A DNA stretch of 64,000 nucleotides, taken from NCBI RefSeq assembly GCF_033958435.1, contig NC_134152.1:16230001-16294000 (forward strand). Reading direction: 5' to 3'. The notes below the pieces were generated by a model that searched no databases, was not told where the DNA came from, and was given only the letters and a program-made list of their open reading frames with translations. This DNA comes from Carettochelys insculpta. Taxonomy: Eukaryota > Chordata > Testudines > Carettochelyidae. Positions 24,901-36,900 of this stretch are shown here, one piece after another; the first letter of the stretch is position 1; each line of letters begins with the position of its first letter. The translations under genes and the position numbers were made by a program.

Positions 24901-27900
24901 GTCAGCTGTATATTCCCACTGTTGTTCTGTTTGTCACTGAGGGGTCTGCCAGTAAAAACACCATAAACATATTAGTGCTATTATGTTATTTATTTTTAAG
25001 AGGAGGTGCTACCGAATTTAATATTTATCCACTTAGTGGCAGAAAACTGACTTTTCCTCAGATGCATAATTAACACAGTTAGGCTGTGTCTACACTACCA
25101 CCTTCCTACGAAGGAAGGATGGTAATTAGGGTGTTGGGAGTTTACTAATGAAGTGCTGCTGTGCATAGGCAGGACTTCATTAAGCAAATTTTCCTCCGCA
25201 ACGTCGAAGTTTTAAACTTCGAAGTCCCCTTACTCCTCGTACCGGCACATGTTTAGCTGCGGCGCACCTGCTGGTACTTCCAAGTGCCGGGGCAACTTCG
25301 AAGTCCCCTTAATCCTCAGTTTTAAATTTCGAAGCACCGGCGGGTGCGCTGCGGCTGGACGCGTGCTGGTACTTCGAAGTTTAAAACTTTGATGTTGCCA
25401 CGGGGGGGAATTTGCTTAATGAAGTGCTGCCATGCATAGGCAGCACTTCGTTAGTAAACTCCCAAATCCCTAATTACCATCCTTCCTCTGAAGGAAGGTG
25501 GTAGTGTAGACAAGCCCTTAGCTAGATTGATTAAATATTTTAGATAATTCTTGAATTGGTTCTAGAGGAAAAGTTTGCTGTGGAGAACATAGTGGTATTT
25601 TATGAAATGCACATATAATTGTACGAATGTATGCTTAATCAGTTTTATTACACTATCCAAGCATTAAGGAAATCTTGCCTCTAGAAGTCAATAGGATACA
25701 AGCAATTCAAGCTGTCTTTATTTCAAATATCCTAGTCTTTTTTCTATTAATGCAAGAAAACCACAATCAGATATCAAAAACACAAGAAGAAACAGCAACA
25801 AAGAGGAAGCCGTGCTAGTCTATACACTATCAAAACAAAAAGCAGTCAAGTAGCACTTTAAAGTCTAGCAAAATGGTTTATTAGGTGAGCTTTCGTGGGA
25901 CAGACCCGCTTCTTCAGACCGAGTCTGTTCTGGTCTGGCTATGGTCTGAAGAAGTGGGTCTGTCCCACGAAAGCTCACCTAATAAACCATTTTGCTAGTC
26001 TTTAAAGTGCTACTTGACTGCTTTTTGTTTTGACAAGAAGAAACATTGTAACTAAGCAAACCTCTCCTGTTCAGTGCAATTGACTAGGTAAATAGGGTGA
26101 CATATACTATTCTAAAAGCTTTCTTCATGTGCAGATCTACACATTTAGAATTAAAGAACCTTTGGAGTGTAAAAATTGTTTAAGAGCTATATCGGGGTGG
26201 GGACCCTTTTTTGGGCTGAGGCCACTGATCTACAGAAAAATCAGTCGGGGGCCATACAAGTGAGAGGCAAACTCCCCCTCCATCCCCCAAAAATGATAAC
26301 CCTCATTGATGTGACCTCTAACTGATATACCTCACTACCCTGCCACTCCAGATGGGGTGGGGCTTGGGGGGGATGGTCAGCAGACGAGGCAGGGAGGACC
26401 AAGCTTGAGTGCTTCTCACAGGCCAGATGAACTCTTTTGGGCCCCAAGGTTAGTGATCCTGTGAGCCCCCAGGCTCTGGGGTGAGGCCAAAAATGAGGGA
26501 GGGGTTCAGTGTGCAGGAGGGGTTTCCAGAGAGTGGGATAGGGATGGGGTGAGGGTGGGGGTCTGGGAGTGGAGGTCTGGCTGGGAAAGAGGGTGCAGGA
26601 GTGGGCTGAGGGTGGGGTACTGGGAAGCATAGGAGGGTACAGGAGAGAGCTGTGGGATGGGCTGTGGTGTCTGGCCTGGGGCGGGGATGAAGGAGCAAGG
26701 GAGGTGCAGGAGTGGACTGGGGCAGGAGAGCTAGACAAGAGGAGGGTGCAAGAATGGGCTAAGGATGGGGGTCTGTGTAGGCGGGTGGTGCAGAAGCAGA
26801 CCAGTGGTGGGAGAGCTGGGTGGGAGGGGGCATTGGCACAGAGCTGGAGAGAGAGCTAGCTGGGAGTGGGGTGCTGTGTGGGAGTGGGGTGCAGGACTGT
26901 GGTCTGAGCAGGAAGGGGGTACAGGACTGGATCGGTTGTGGGAGAGCTGGGCAGGAGGGGGTGAAGGAGAGGACTTGGGGGGGGGAGATTTGGGGAGCCA
27001 TGGGAAAGGGATGAGGGAACAGGGGCTGGCCATGAGGGCAGCTGGGGGGATGCTTACATGGCTCTGTGCTCACTGCTGTTCCCAGATACTGCCCTCCCCT
27101 GCTCCCATTAGGAGACATCTGGTAGCAGTGGGGAACCCTCCCAGGAGTGGTTTCCAGCTCTGGGTTCCTCCAGCTGGCGGCGGGCGGGGGAACAGGATGC
27201 AGTGGTGCCATGCAGAGATACGTCCTGCCTCCTCGCCCCCAGATCCAGCCTCAGCTTGCCCGATCCAGCCCATAAGGCTCAGGGCTTCTCACCCTCATCT
27301 CATCACAGGCTGGATGCTGGGGAGGGGAGCCATGAGCCCGGGGGTCTGGATCCAGACAAGGTGCATTCCAGATCCAGATCCAGACTGTGGGCTGGGAGTT
27401 TCCCACCCCTGGACATCTGAACACATAGTGGGTCCACGGCGAAGAGTCTGCACCCCTATTAATCCGAGCGAATTGTACACTAACCGTGAAATCTCTTTCC
27501 TATCACTACAATCAAAGCTAATATTTTCAAACTGGATACCTAACATTAAGCACCTAAATCCATATACAGACACCTAAGTAAGAGTGGCTTAATTTACAGT
27601 GGAGCTGAAAAGGAACATTTCCGTGTGACTTTACTAGAAACTGTGCACACTCAATGCTTTTGAGGGGAAAAAAGACAGTTACCTCTTTCCGTAACTGGTG
27701 TTCTTTGAGATGTGTTGTTCATGTCCATTCCATTGCAGGTGTCCGTGCACGCACATGCCCAGTTGCCGGAAGTCTTTTTCCCCCAAGCCAGTAGCCATCG
27801 CGTCGAAGCGGTGACTTCTGGCAACTGGACATGCGCGTGCATGCAGACCTACATTGGAACGCACATGAGCAGGCAGTTGAGAAGAACACCTTTTTACTTA

Positions 27901-30900
27901 TGTGCATAAATATGGGTTTAGGTGTGTAACTTTAGCTATACAGCACTGAAAGCTTTTGCCTACTTTTTTCATTTGCCAAACTGGTTTTGCTTTGCAAGAC
28001 ACATGGCCAGTCTTTCTCAGAAAACAAAATTTATTCACAGAATCACTGAACACTAGAACTGGAAGGGACCCTGAGAAGTCATCAGTTCCAATTTCCCGCC
28101 CTCTCAGCAGGGCCAAGCACCATATAGACCATCCCTGGTAGGATCTATATAACCTGCTCTTAAAAATCTCCAGTGATGGACATTCCACAACTTCCCTAGG
28201 TAATTTATTACAGTGTTTAACTGCCCCCACAGTTAGGAAGTTTTTCTTCATGTCTAATCTAACCCTCCCTTGCATCAGTTTAAGCCCATTGCTCCTTGTC
28301 CTATCCTCAGAGGCCAAGGAGAACAATTTTTCTCCCTCCTCCTGGGAACCCTCTTTTAGGTACTTGAAAACCGCTAACATGTTCCCTCTAAATCTTCTCT
28401 TTTCTAAACTAAACAACCCCAATTCTTTCAGTGGAGGGCCAACACAGGTGGCCCTTCCCTGGCAGCAGCAAGCCCCTTAGCTGCCAAGGGGACTTCCCCA
28501 CAGCAGTAGCAAAACCTCCAGTATCTTCACTGCCCGGGGGAGACTTACCCACAGCAGCAACAAAGCCCATAATATCTTTCCCACCCTTGAAGCCCTAAAC
28601 GCGCGACTGGCAGCATGGTCAGCAATGAATGGCAGGTACATCCTTTTATTGGGTTGGGTTGGGGGCTACCACGTGAGATGGCTGAGCACAGGAAAGACTC
28701 AGACTGTGTGGTGCCTGGGGCGGGAGGGAAGGGAGTTCACACAAATGTAAACTGCTGAGAAGAAGTTTCTCAGTATGTTATGCAAACACCATCCCCAGCA
28801 CAGCCTTGCTGACATGTGGTACAACGGGGCATGGGCTGGCACCAGGCACCGCAGAAAAAAATAGCAAGTGCAGAGACAGACCTGCAGAGACAGACCCATG
28901 AACTCCCTGCAGGGGCTATCTGAAAGGGTAGATATGCTCACAGCACTAACAGAATAGAATAGAATAGAATAGAAAGAAAGAAAAGACATTTTTCAGTCTC
29001 TCATACTCACATGAGCCCACAGCTAAAGACTTGCTACTCCTGCTTGGAAACGCACAGACTTCCTGTTACTGGAGAGCACCTGCCAGAGCGGAGCACTGAG
29101 AGGGGCATTATGGGTTACATATGGGACACCTCTGGAGGCTAATAAATTTGCTTTTAAGACATGGTGCTTCCACACTGGCCTTTAATCGAACTTCTGAATT
29201 CGAGCTTGGTGCTATACCTGGCAAGTAACTGCAGTTTTGTAATCTCAAGTTTAGTGTACCCAAAATCTTTACAGTGAAGACAGTCACGTGGTAAAATCAA
29301 GCTAACAATTAAATTAGAATTCATCTCATAGTGTAGACACATCCTTAGTCTTGCTTCCCATTGGACCTTACCTACCAGCTCTCTGAGTTTACCAAAATTT
29401 GCTTTTCTGAAATCCATTGTCTCTATTTTGCTGTTCTCTCTTTCACTATTTCTTAGAATCGTGAACTCTACGATTTCATGGTCACTTTCTCCCAAGCTGC
29501 CTTCCACTTTCAAATTCTCGATCAGTTCCTCCCTATTTGTTAAAATCAAATCTAGAACTGCTTCCCCCCAGTAGCTTTTTCTGCCTTCTGAAATAAAAAA
29601 TTGTCATCCATGCAGTCCAAGGGCTTTCTGGACAGTCTGCTCCTCGCAGACGTGTGTCGGGATAGCTGAAGTCCTCCATCATCACCAAATCCTGTTTTGG
29701 ATGATTTTGTTGGTTGTTTAGAAAAAGACTCATCCACCTGTTACACCTGGCTAGGTGGTCTATAGTAGACCCCTAATATGACATCACCCTTGGTTTTTTA
29801 CCCCTTTTCATCTAGCCCAGAGACCCTCAACATCTTTGTCTCCTGCATCCATCTCCACCTCCGTCTAGGTGTGCACATTTTGGATATATAAAGCAACACC
29901 TGCTCCCCGTTTACCATGCCTATCATTCCTAAGTTGCACCCTTCTATATCAATATTCCCATTATTTGCTTTATCCCAAGGCTCTGTAATACCAATTATGT
30001 CATAGTTGTGTTTATTAGGATTTCAGGTTCTTCCTGCTTATTGTCCATACTTCTTGCATTATTATATAGGCATGTAAGATACCAGTTTGCTTTTGCCTCC
30101 CAGTTCTTCCTAGTCCATCTTTCTTCTCCGCTATTATAGCCCATGATCACTCCCATTTCCAACCCAACTCTCAGGTCATCAGGTTTTGTATTTAACTGTG
30201 GGCTTTGGTCACCTGTCCCTGTTGAACCTAGTTTAAAGCCCTCCTCACTAGGTTAGCCAGTCTTGATCCAAATACATTCTTCCCATTCCTTGAAAGCTGA
30301 ATTCCATTCCTGCTTAGAAGTCCTTCAATGGCATCCTGTGATTGAGGAAGCCAAAATGCTCCTGGCGACACCTTCCTTGCAGCCAGGCATTCACCTCCAG
30401 GATGCATCTGTCTCTTTCTGGGCCCCTATCTTTGACGGGAAGGATTGAGGAGAACACCACCTGTGACCCCAACTCCTCCACCCATACTCCCAGAGCCCTG
30501 TCATCATGCTTGATCTGCTCAAGGTTACAAACTGCAGTATCATTCATGCCGACATGGATGAGTAGCATGGGGCAGTAGAGGGTAGGCTGGATAATGCTGA
30601 ACAACCCCAGCCCCATACCTCCCAGAATGACGTGTCAGGGCAACAAATGGTGCCTCCATCCCCCTCAGAAGAGAGTGTTCAACCACCACTACCCTATGTT
30701 TCTTCCTCATATTGGTGGCAGCAGACCTCCCAGCCTTGGGGATACAAGGCTTCTCTGCTTCTGCTGAAGGGGATGATTCCTTATCACCTATATCTCTTGT
30801 ATCCAGCATGGAATAATGGTTTCCCAGTACCATGGTGGAAGAGTTGGAAGCAGGAGTGGAGCACTACCTGCTGCCAGAAGTGACCAGCTGCCAGTGTCCC

Positions 30901-33900
30901 CCTATGAGCCATCTCCTCCTCCACTGATGGTGTGTCAGTACTCGTCTGTGGTGGGACAGCTATCTCAGCCTCAGCTGTCTCCACTCGAATACTGTCCAGG
31001 AATTGCTCGTGGATACGGACACTCCTTAGCTCACACACCTCCTCCTGTAGCTCTCCCACCTGCTTCCTGAGAGATTGCATCAGAAGACACCTTCCACAAG
31101 GGATGGTCCCCCCAGCGTGGACTTCAGTAAGTGGGAATTGCAACTCACAGTCCCTGCAAAACCACACCAGTGTCTGGGTGGAGTCATCCCTGGTCAGAAG
31201 GTCTGTATGACTACAGCTGCAGGTATAGGAGACAGGAGCAGTGCTGGCAGAGGTGTTGCAAGTCTTCCTACCCATAGTGGATCCCCCTCTGTCACACTCC
31301 CTCTATCGAACTCCCCTTTAAAACTCCACTCTCTGCAGCCCCTTGTCCACTTTGCTCTCCTGGTCACTCTGACTCTGGCTTTTTAAGGCCTGCAAACCTA
31401 GATCAGGCCTTCCCTTCATTAGTTACACAGGGGAAGGCTGATCAAAGGCAATCAAGGGAACTAGGGATCGAACAAGGTTCCAACCCTCCTAATCACACAA
31501 TCCCAACTGCCACAGTAACTGAAACTGAAATCACCTGCACTCAGAATTCAAAATTTAAACAGTCAAGCAAACTCACTCTCACCAAATCATAGAATCATAG
31601 AAGAGTAGGACCGGAAGGGACCTCGAGAGGCCATCGAGTCCAGCCCCCTGCCCTCATGGCAGGACCAAGCATTTACTAGACCATCCCTGAAAGCCATCTA
31701 TCTAACCTCTTCTTAAATATCTCCAGTGATGGAGATTCTACCACCTCCCTTGGCAATTCGTTCCAGTGTTTGATCACCTTGACAGTTAGGAACTTTTTCC
31801 TAATGTCCAACCTGAACCTCCCCTGCTGCAATTTCAGTCCATTGCCTCTTGTTCTATCCTCAGAGGCAAGGAAGAACAAGTTCCCTCCCTCTGCCTTATG
31901 ACACCCTTTTAGATACCTGAAAACTGCTATCATGTCCCCCCTCAATCTTCTCTTTTCCAAACTAAACAAGCCCAGTTCTTTCAGCCTTTCTTCATAGGTC
32001 GTGTTCTCTAGACCTTTGATCATTCTTGTTGCTCTCCTCTGGACCCTCTCCAATTTCTCCACATCCTTCCTGAACTGCGGTGCCCAGAACTGGACACAAT
32101 ACTCCAGCTGAGGCCTAACCAGCGCAGAGTAGAGCAGGAGAATGACTTCTCGGGTCTTGTTCACAACACACCTGTTAATGCATCCTAGAATCATGTTTGC
32201 CTTTTTCGCAACAGCATCACACTGTTGACTCATATTTAGCTTGTGGTCCACTATAACCCCCAGATCCCTTTCTGCTGTACTCATTCCCAGGCAGTCCTTT
32301 CCCATTCTGTATGTGTGACCCTGATTGTTTCTTCCTAAGTGGAGCACTTTGCATTTGTCCTTATTAAACTTCATCCTGTTTACCTCAGCCCATTTCTCCA
32401 GTTTATTCAGATCCTTTTGAATTATGACCCTATCCTCCAAAGAAGTTGCAACCCCTCCCAGCTTGGTGTCATCTGCAAACTTAATAAGTGTACTTTCTAT
32501 GTCAATATCTAAATCGTTAGTGAAGATATTGAACAGAACCGGTCCTAAAACAGACCCCTGCGGAACCCCACTAGTTGCACTTTTCCAGCCGGATTGAAAA
32601 CCATTAATAACTACCCTCTGGGTACGGTTATCCAGCCAGTTGTTCACCCACCTTACAGTAGCCCCATCTAAGTTGTATTTGCATAGTTTATTGATAAGTA
32701 TATTATATGAGACGATGTCAAATGCTTTACTGAAGTCTAGGTATACCACATCCACCGCTTCTCCCTTATCCACAAGACTCGTTATTCTATCAAAGAAAGC
32801 TATTAGATTGGTTTGACATGATCTGTTTTTAACACAGCCATGCTGGCTGTTCCCTAGCACTTTACCACCTTCCAAATGCTTGCAGATGATTTCTTTAATT
32901 ACCTGCTCCATTATCTTTCCTTGCACAGAAGTTAAGCTGACTGGCCTGTAGTTTCCCGGGTTATTCTTGTTCCCCTTTTTATAAATGGGTACTATATTTG
33001 CCCTTTTCCAATCTTCTGGAATCTCTCCTGTCTCCCACGATTTACCAAAAATGATTGCTACTTCACTCACTGGGCAGCCTCTTCAGTGACAGGATCTCCT
33101 TCTCTCCCTCTTAAAACTCCCCATCTGCAGTCCCCTGACTGTTTCGCTTTGCTCATGTTGGCCGCGTCTACACGTGCACGCTACTTCGAAGTAGCGGCGC
33201 CAACTTCGAAAGAGCGCCCATCATGGCTACATGTGTTAGGTGCTATTTCGAAGTTGAAATCGACGTTAGGCGGCGAGATGTCGAAGTCGCTAACCCCATG
33301 AGGGGATGGGAATAGCGCCCTACTTCGAAGTTGAACGTCGAAGTAGGGCACGTGTAGCCGATCCGCGTCCCGCAACATCGAAATAGCAGGGTCCGCCATG
33401 GCGGCCATTAGCTGAGGGGTTGAGAGACGCTCTCTCCCCAGCCCCTGTGGGGCTCTATGGTCACCGTGTGCAGCAGCCCTTAGTCCAGGGCTTCTGGCTG
33501 CTGCTGCGGCAGCTGGGGATCCATGCTGCATGCACAGGGTCTGCAACCAGTTGTCGGCTCTGTGTATCTTGTGTTGTTTAGTGCAACTGTGTCTGGGAGG
33601 GGCCCTTTAAGGGAGCGGCTTGCTGTTGAGTCCGCCCTGTGACCCTGTCTGCAGCTGTTCCTGGCACCCTTATTTCGATGTGTGCTACTTTGGTGCGTAG
33701 ACGTTCCCTCGCAGCGCCTATTTCGATGTGGTGCTGCCCAGAGTCAAAGTTGAACGTCGACACTGCCAGCCCTGGAGGACGTGTAGACGTTATTTCGATG
33801 TCTCTACATCGAAATAAGCTATTTCGATGTAGCGTGCACGTGTAGACGTAGCCATTAGGTAATTGGTTGGATTTATTAATCAAAGCAACTGTACCATACG

Positions 33901-36900
33901 GCTGCAGAGCAAGTAAGTCTGCCTATTACTTGTACCCATGATTACAAATTCCATGGACAAACAATATCCTACCAGGAAAATTCATGCTTTGGTAGAGCTA
34001 TTTGGACATACTTTTCAAATGCAAATTGTAACTTACTGACAGGGCAGAGTAGGTATTTTACAATAAATATCCAAAAGGTTATGCTAGGTTAATCTTTAAT
34101 TTTATTATTTTGAAAAGAGATCAGAGAGTGGATCTTTGTGTAAAAAAAAAAAACAAAAAACCCTAGTATGTTTAGCAGTCACTGACCTTCCAGACTTTCA
34201 CCTCATCTTTCTGAACAGCTGCACTTTTCCTTCCTGCTTTGTGTCATTATGCCCTTATTGGGGCATAACTTCCCAGGGAAGGGATCAGAAGAAACCCTCA
34301 CTGACTAGAAGGCATGGGATGCCTAGTCCTAGGGATGGGGGTTCTACAACACTCCCCCAAGAGAAGAAGATGAGTGATGATGGTCAGGGACTCCCTCCTA
34401 AGAAGGATGGAGTCATCCATCTGATGTCCAGACCTGGAATCTCAGGAAGCATGCTGCTTACCAGGAGTTAGAATCCAGGATGTGACAGTCTTCCAAAACC
34501 ACCAAACCTTTGTATTATTACCTCTTCCTACTTCTCCATGGAGGAACTAATGATACAGCCAAGAATTACCTTGAGCAGCTCACTGCAGACTATGTAGACC
34601 TGGGAAGGAAGATCAAGGAATATGTAGTGCATATGGTGTTCTTGTCCGTCCCCCTTGTTGAAGGAAGGGTCCAAGCAGGGATCATTGAATTGTGGAAGTA
34701 AATGCAACGTTGAGCGGCTGGTGTTGGAGAGAGGGCTTTGGTTTCTTTGACCATGGGATTCTGTTTTGGACACAAGGATTGCTAGGAAGAGATGGGATCT
34801 ACCCAACAAAGAGAGGAAAGAGAATCTTTGTGGACAGGCTTGTGAATCTAGTGAGGAGGGCTTTAAATTAGATTCATTAGGGGCTGGCGACATAAGCCCT
34901 GAGGTAAGTGGGAAGGTGAGGTACCAGAAAGAAACACAAGGAGGAAGAAACAACAGAGGACCCTTGATTAGAAAGGAGAAGTTAGGCCCATCAGCTAATT
35001 TTCTAAGGTGTTCGTACATGAATTCAAGAAGCCTGGGAAACACACAGGAAGAATTAGAAGACCTGGCACAGTCTAAGTAAGAGGTGATTGGAATAATGGA
35101 TGAATGGGATGACTCACATAACTGGAGCACTGTCATGGAAGGGTATAAACTGTTCAGGAAGGACAGACAGGGAGGAAAATGACCAAGAGTTGTGCTGCAT
35201 GTAAGAAAGCAGTAGGATTGTTGAGAACTCCAGTACATAGGGGGAGAAAACCCCATTGAGAGTCTTTGGGTTAAGCTTAGAGGCAGCAGCAACAGAGATT
35301 ATGTTGTGGTTGGTGTCTGCTATAGACCACCAGATCAGGTGGATGAGGTAGATGAGGCTTTCTTCAGACAACTAAGAGAAACTTCCAGATCACAGGCCCT
35401 GGTTCTCATGGGGGACTTTGATCACCTGACATCTGTCGGAAGACCAATGCAGCAGCACACAGACAATCCAGGAAGTTTTTGGAGAAGTTGGAGGTAACTT
35501 CCTGGTGCAACTGGTGAAGGAAGTGACCAGGGGCCATGTGCATCTTGACCTACTACTCACAAACAGGCAGGAACTACTAGGAGAAGCAGAGGGGTGTCAA
35601 CCTAGGTTGCAGTGAGGCAGGGAGGGATAGCTCAGTGGTTTGCACATTGGCCTTTTAAACCCAGGATTGTGAGCTCAATCCTTAAGGAAGGCATTTAAGG
35701 GTCTGGGTCAAATAGATTTAAAAAAAATCTGACAGGGATCAAAGAGTGGTCCTGCTAAGAGGGCAGTGGACTGGACTTGATGACCATTCACAGTCCCTTA
35801 CAGCTCTATGAGATATGTATACATGAGATGGCAGATTTCAGCATCCTGACAAAAGGAAGAAAGGTGAGCAGTAAAATACACACCCTAGATTTCAGAACAG
35901 CAGACTCTGACTCCCTCAGAGAACTGATGGGCAGGATCCCCTGAGAACCTAATATGTAGGGGAAAGAGGTCCAGGAGAACTGGCAGTGTTTTAAAGAAGC
36001 TTTATTGAAGGCACAGGAACAAACTATCCCCATGTGCAGTAAGAAAAGCAAATAAGGTAGGCAACCATCTTGTCTTACTAGGGAAATCTTTGGTGAGCTT
36101 AAACACAAAAAGGACGCATATAAGAAGTGGAAACTTGGTTGGATGACCAAGGAGGATTATAAATATATTGCTCAAGAATTCAGGGGAATAATCAGGAAGG
36201 CAAAAGCACAGCTGGAACTGCACCTAGCAGGGAATGTAAAGGGTAACAAGAAAGATTTCTACAGGCTTGTTAACAATAAGAGGAATCAGGACGGTAACAG
36301 GTGATGTGGGAAAAGCTGAAGTATTCAATGCTTTTTTTGCCTCTATCTTCACCAATAAGGTCAGTTCCCAGACTACTACACCAGGCAACACAGAATGGGA
36401 AGGAGGTGGGCAGTCCTCAGTGGAGACAGAACAGTTTAAGAGCAATTTAGAAAAGCAGGACATACACAAATCCATGGGGCTGGATTTAATGTAGTCGATG
36501 GTACTGAAGGAGTCGGCAGATGTCATTGCAGAGTCTTTGAGCATTATCTCTGCAAACTTGTGATGATCAGGGGAGGTCCAGGAGGATTCAAAAAAGGCAA
36601 ATATAATGCCCATCTTTAAAAGGGAAGAAGGACAATTCAGTGAATGATGGACTGGTCAGCCTTACTTCACCCCTGGAAAAAAATCACCACAGAATCTGAG
36701 ATCCACCAACTTGTGAACATGTCAGCAGGTTAAACCCTGCCAGGGCACTGGTCACTGACCTTATGGGCAAGCACTTGTAGACTGACCCTCTGGCTGTGCA
36801 CAGCATGTCTCTGGGGCTGTGCAGGTCCTTACCTGAACAGCTCTTCCACTGGTAACCATGTGGGCACTACCATAGCATAGGCTTCTCCACTGCATGTGAC

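Larger units (their letters stand above)
29350..31390 (-). mobile_element. CR1-like LINE, 5' half (ORF1 and endonuclease), decayed
   Basis: On the minus strand there is an ORF1 piece with Cys-rich start (31275-30784), GDSL-esterase remnants (30833-30314), then endonuclease remnants of ORF2 (29750-29350). The RT half is absent. It differs enough from the copies at 34 and 45 kb to be another, older subfamily. Confidence 0.75.
34300..36690 (+). mobile_element. CR1 LINE, decayed, interrupted by a SINE
   Basis: Aligns by eye with the copy at 45.6-49.7 kb. Esterase (GDSL box near 34395, GGTND block near 34545, final DG block near 34800) is followed by endonuclease (35030-35600, 35815-35860) and the start of RT near 36620-36690, where it stops. 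Many frameshifts. The SINE at 35620-35815 splits the endonuclease block. Confidence 0.85.

Noticed and set aside
26241..27577. Proline-rich minus-strand and glycine-rich plus-strand frames up to 270 codons
   Set aside because: They are complementary translations of an imperfect G-rich tandem interior of a DNA transposon.
35620..35700. tRNA gene candidate
   Set aside because: A and B boxes are present, but the sequence continues into a SINE body with a CR1-like tail and lacks a proper cloverleaf 3' half, so it is a SINE head and not a tRNA gene.
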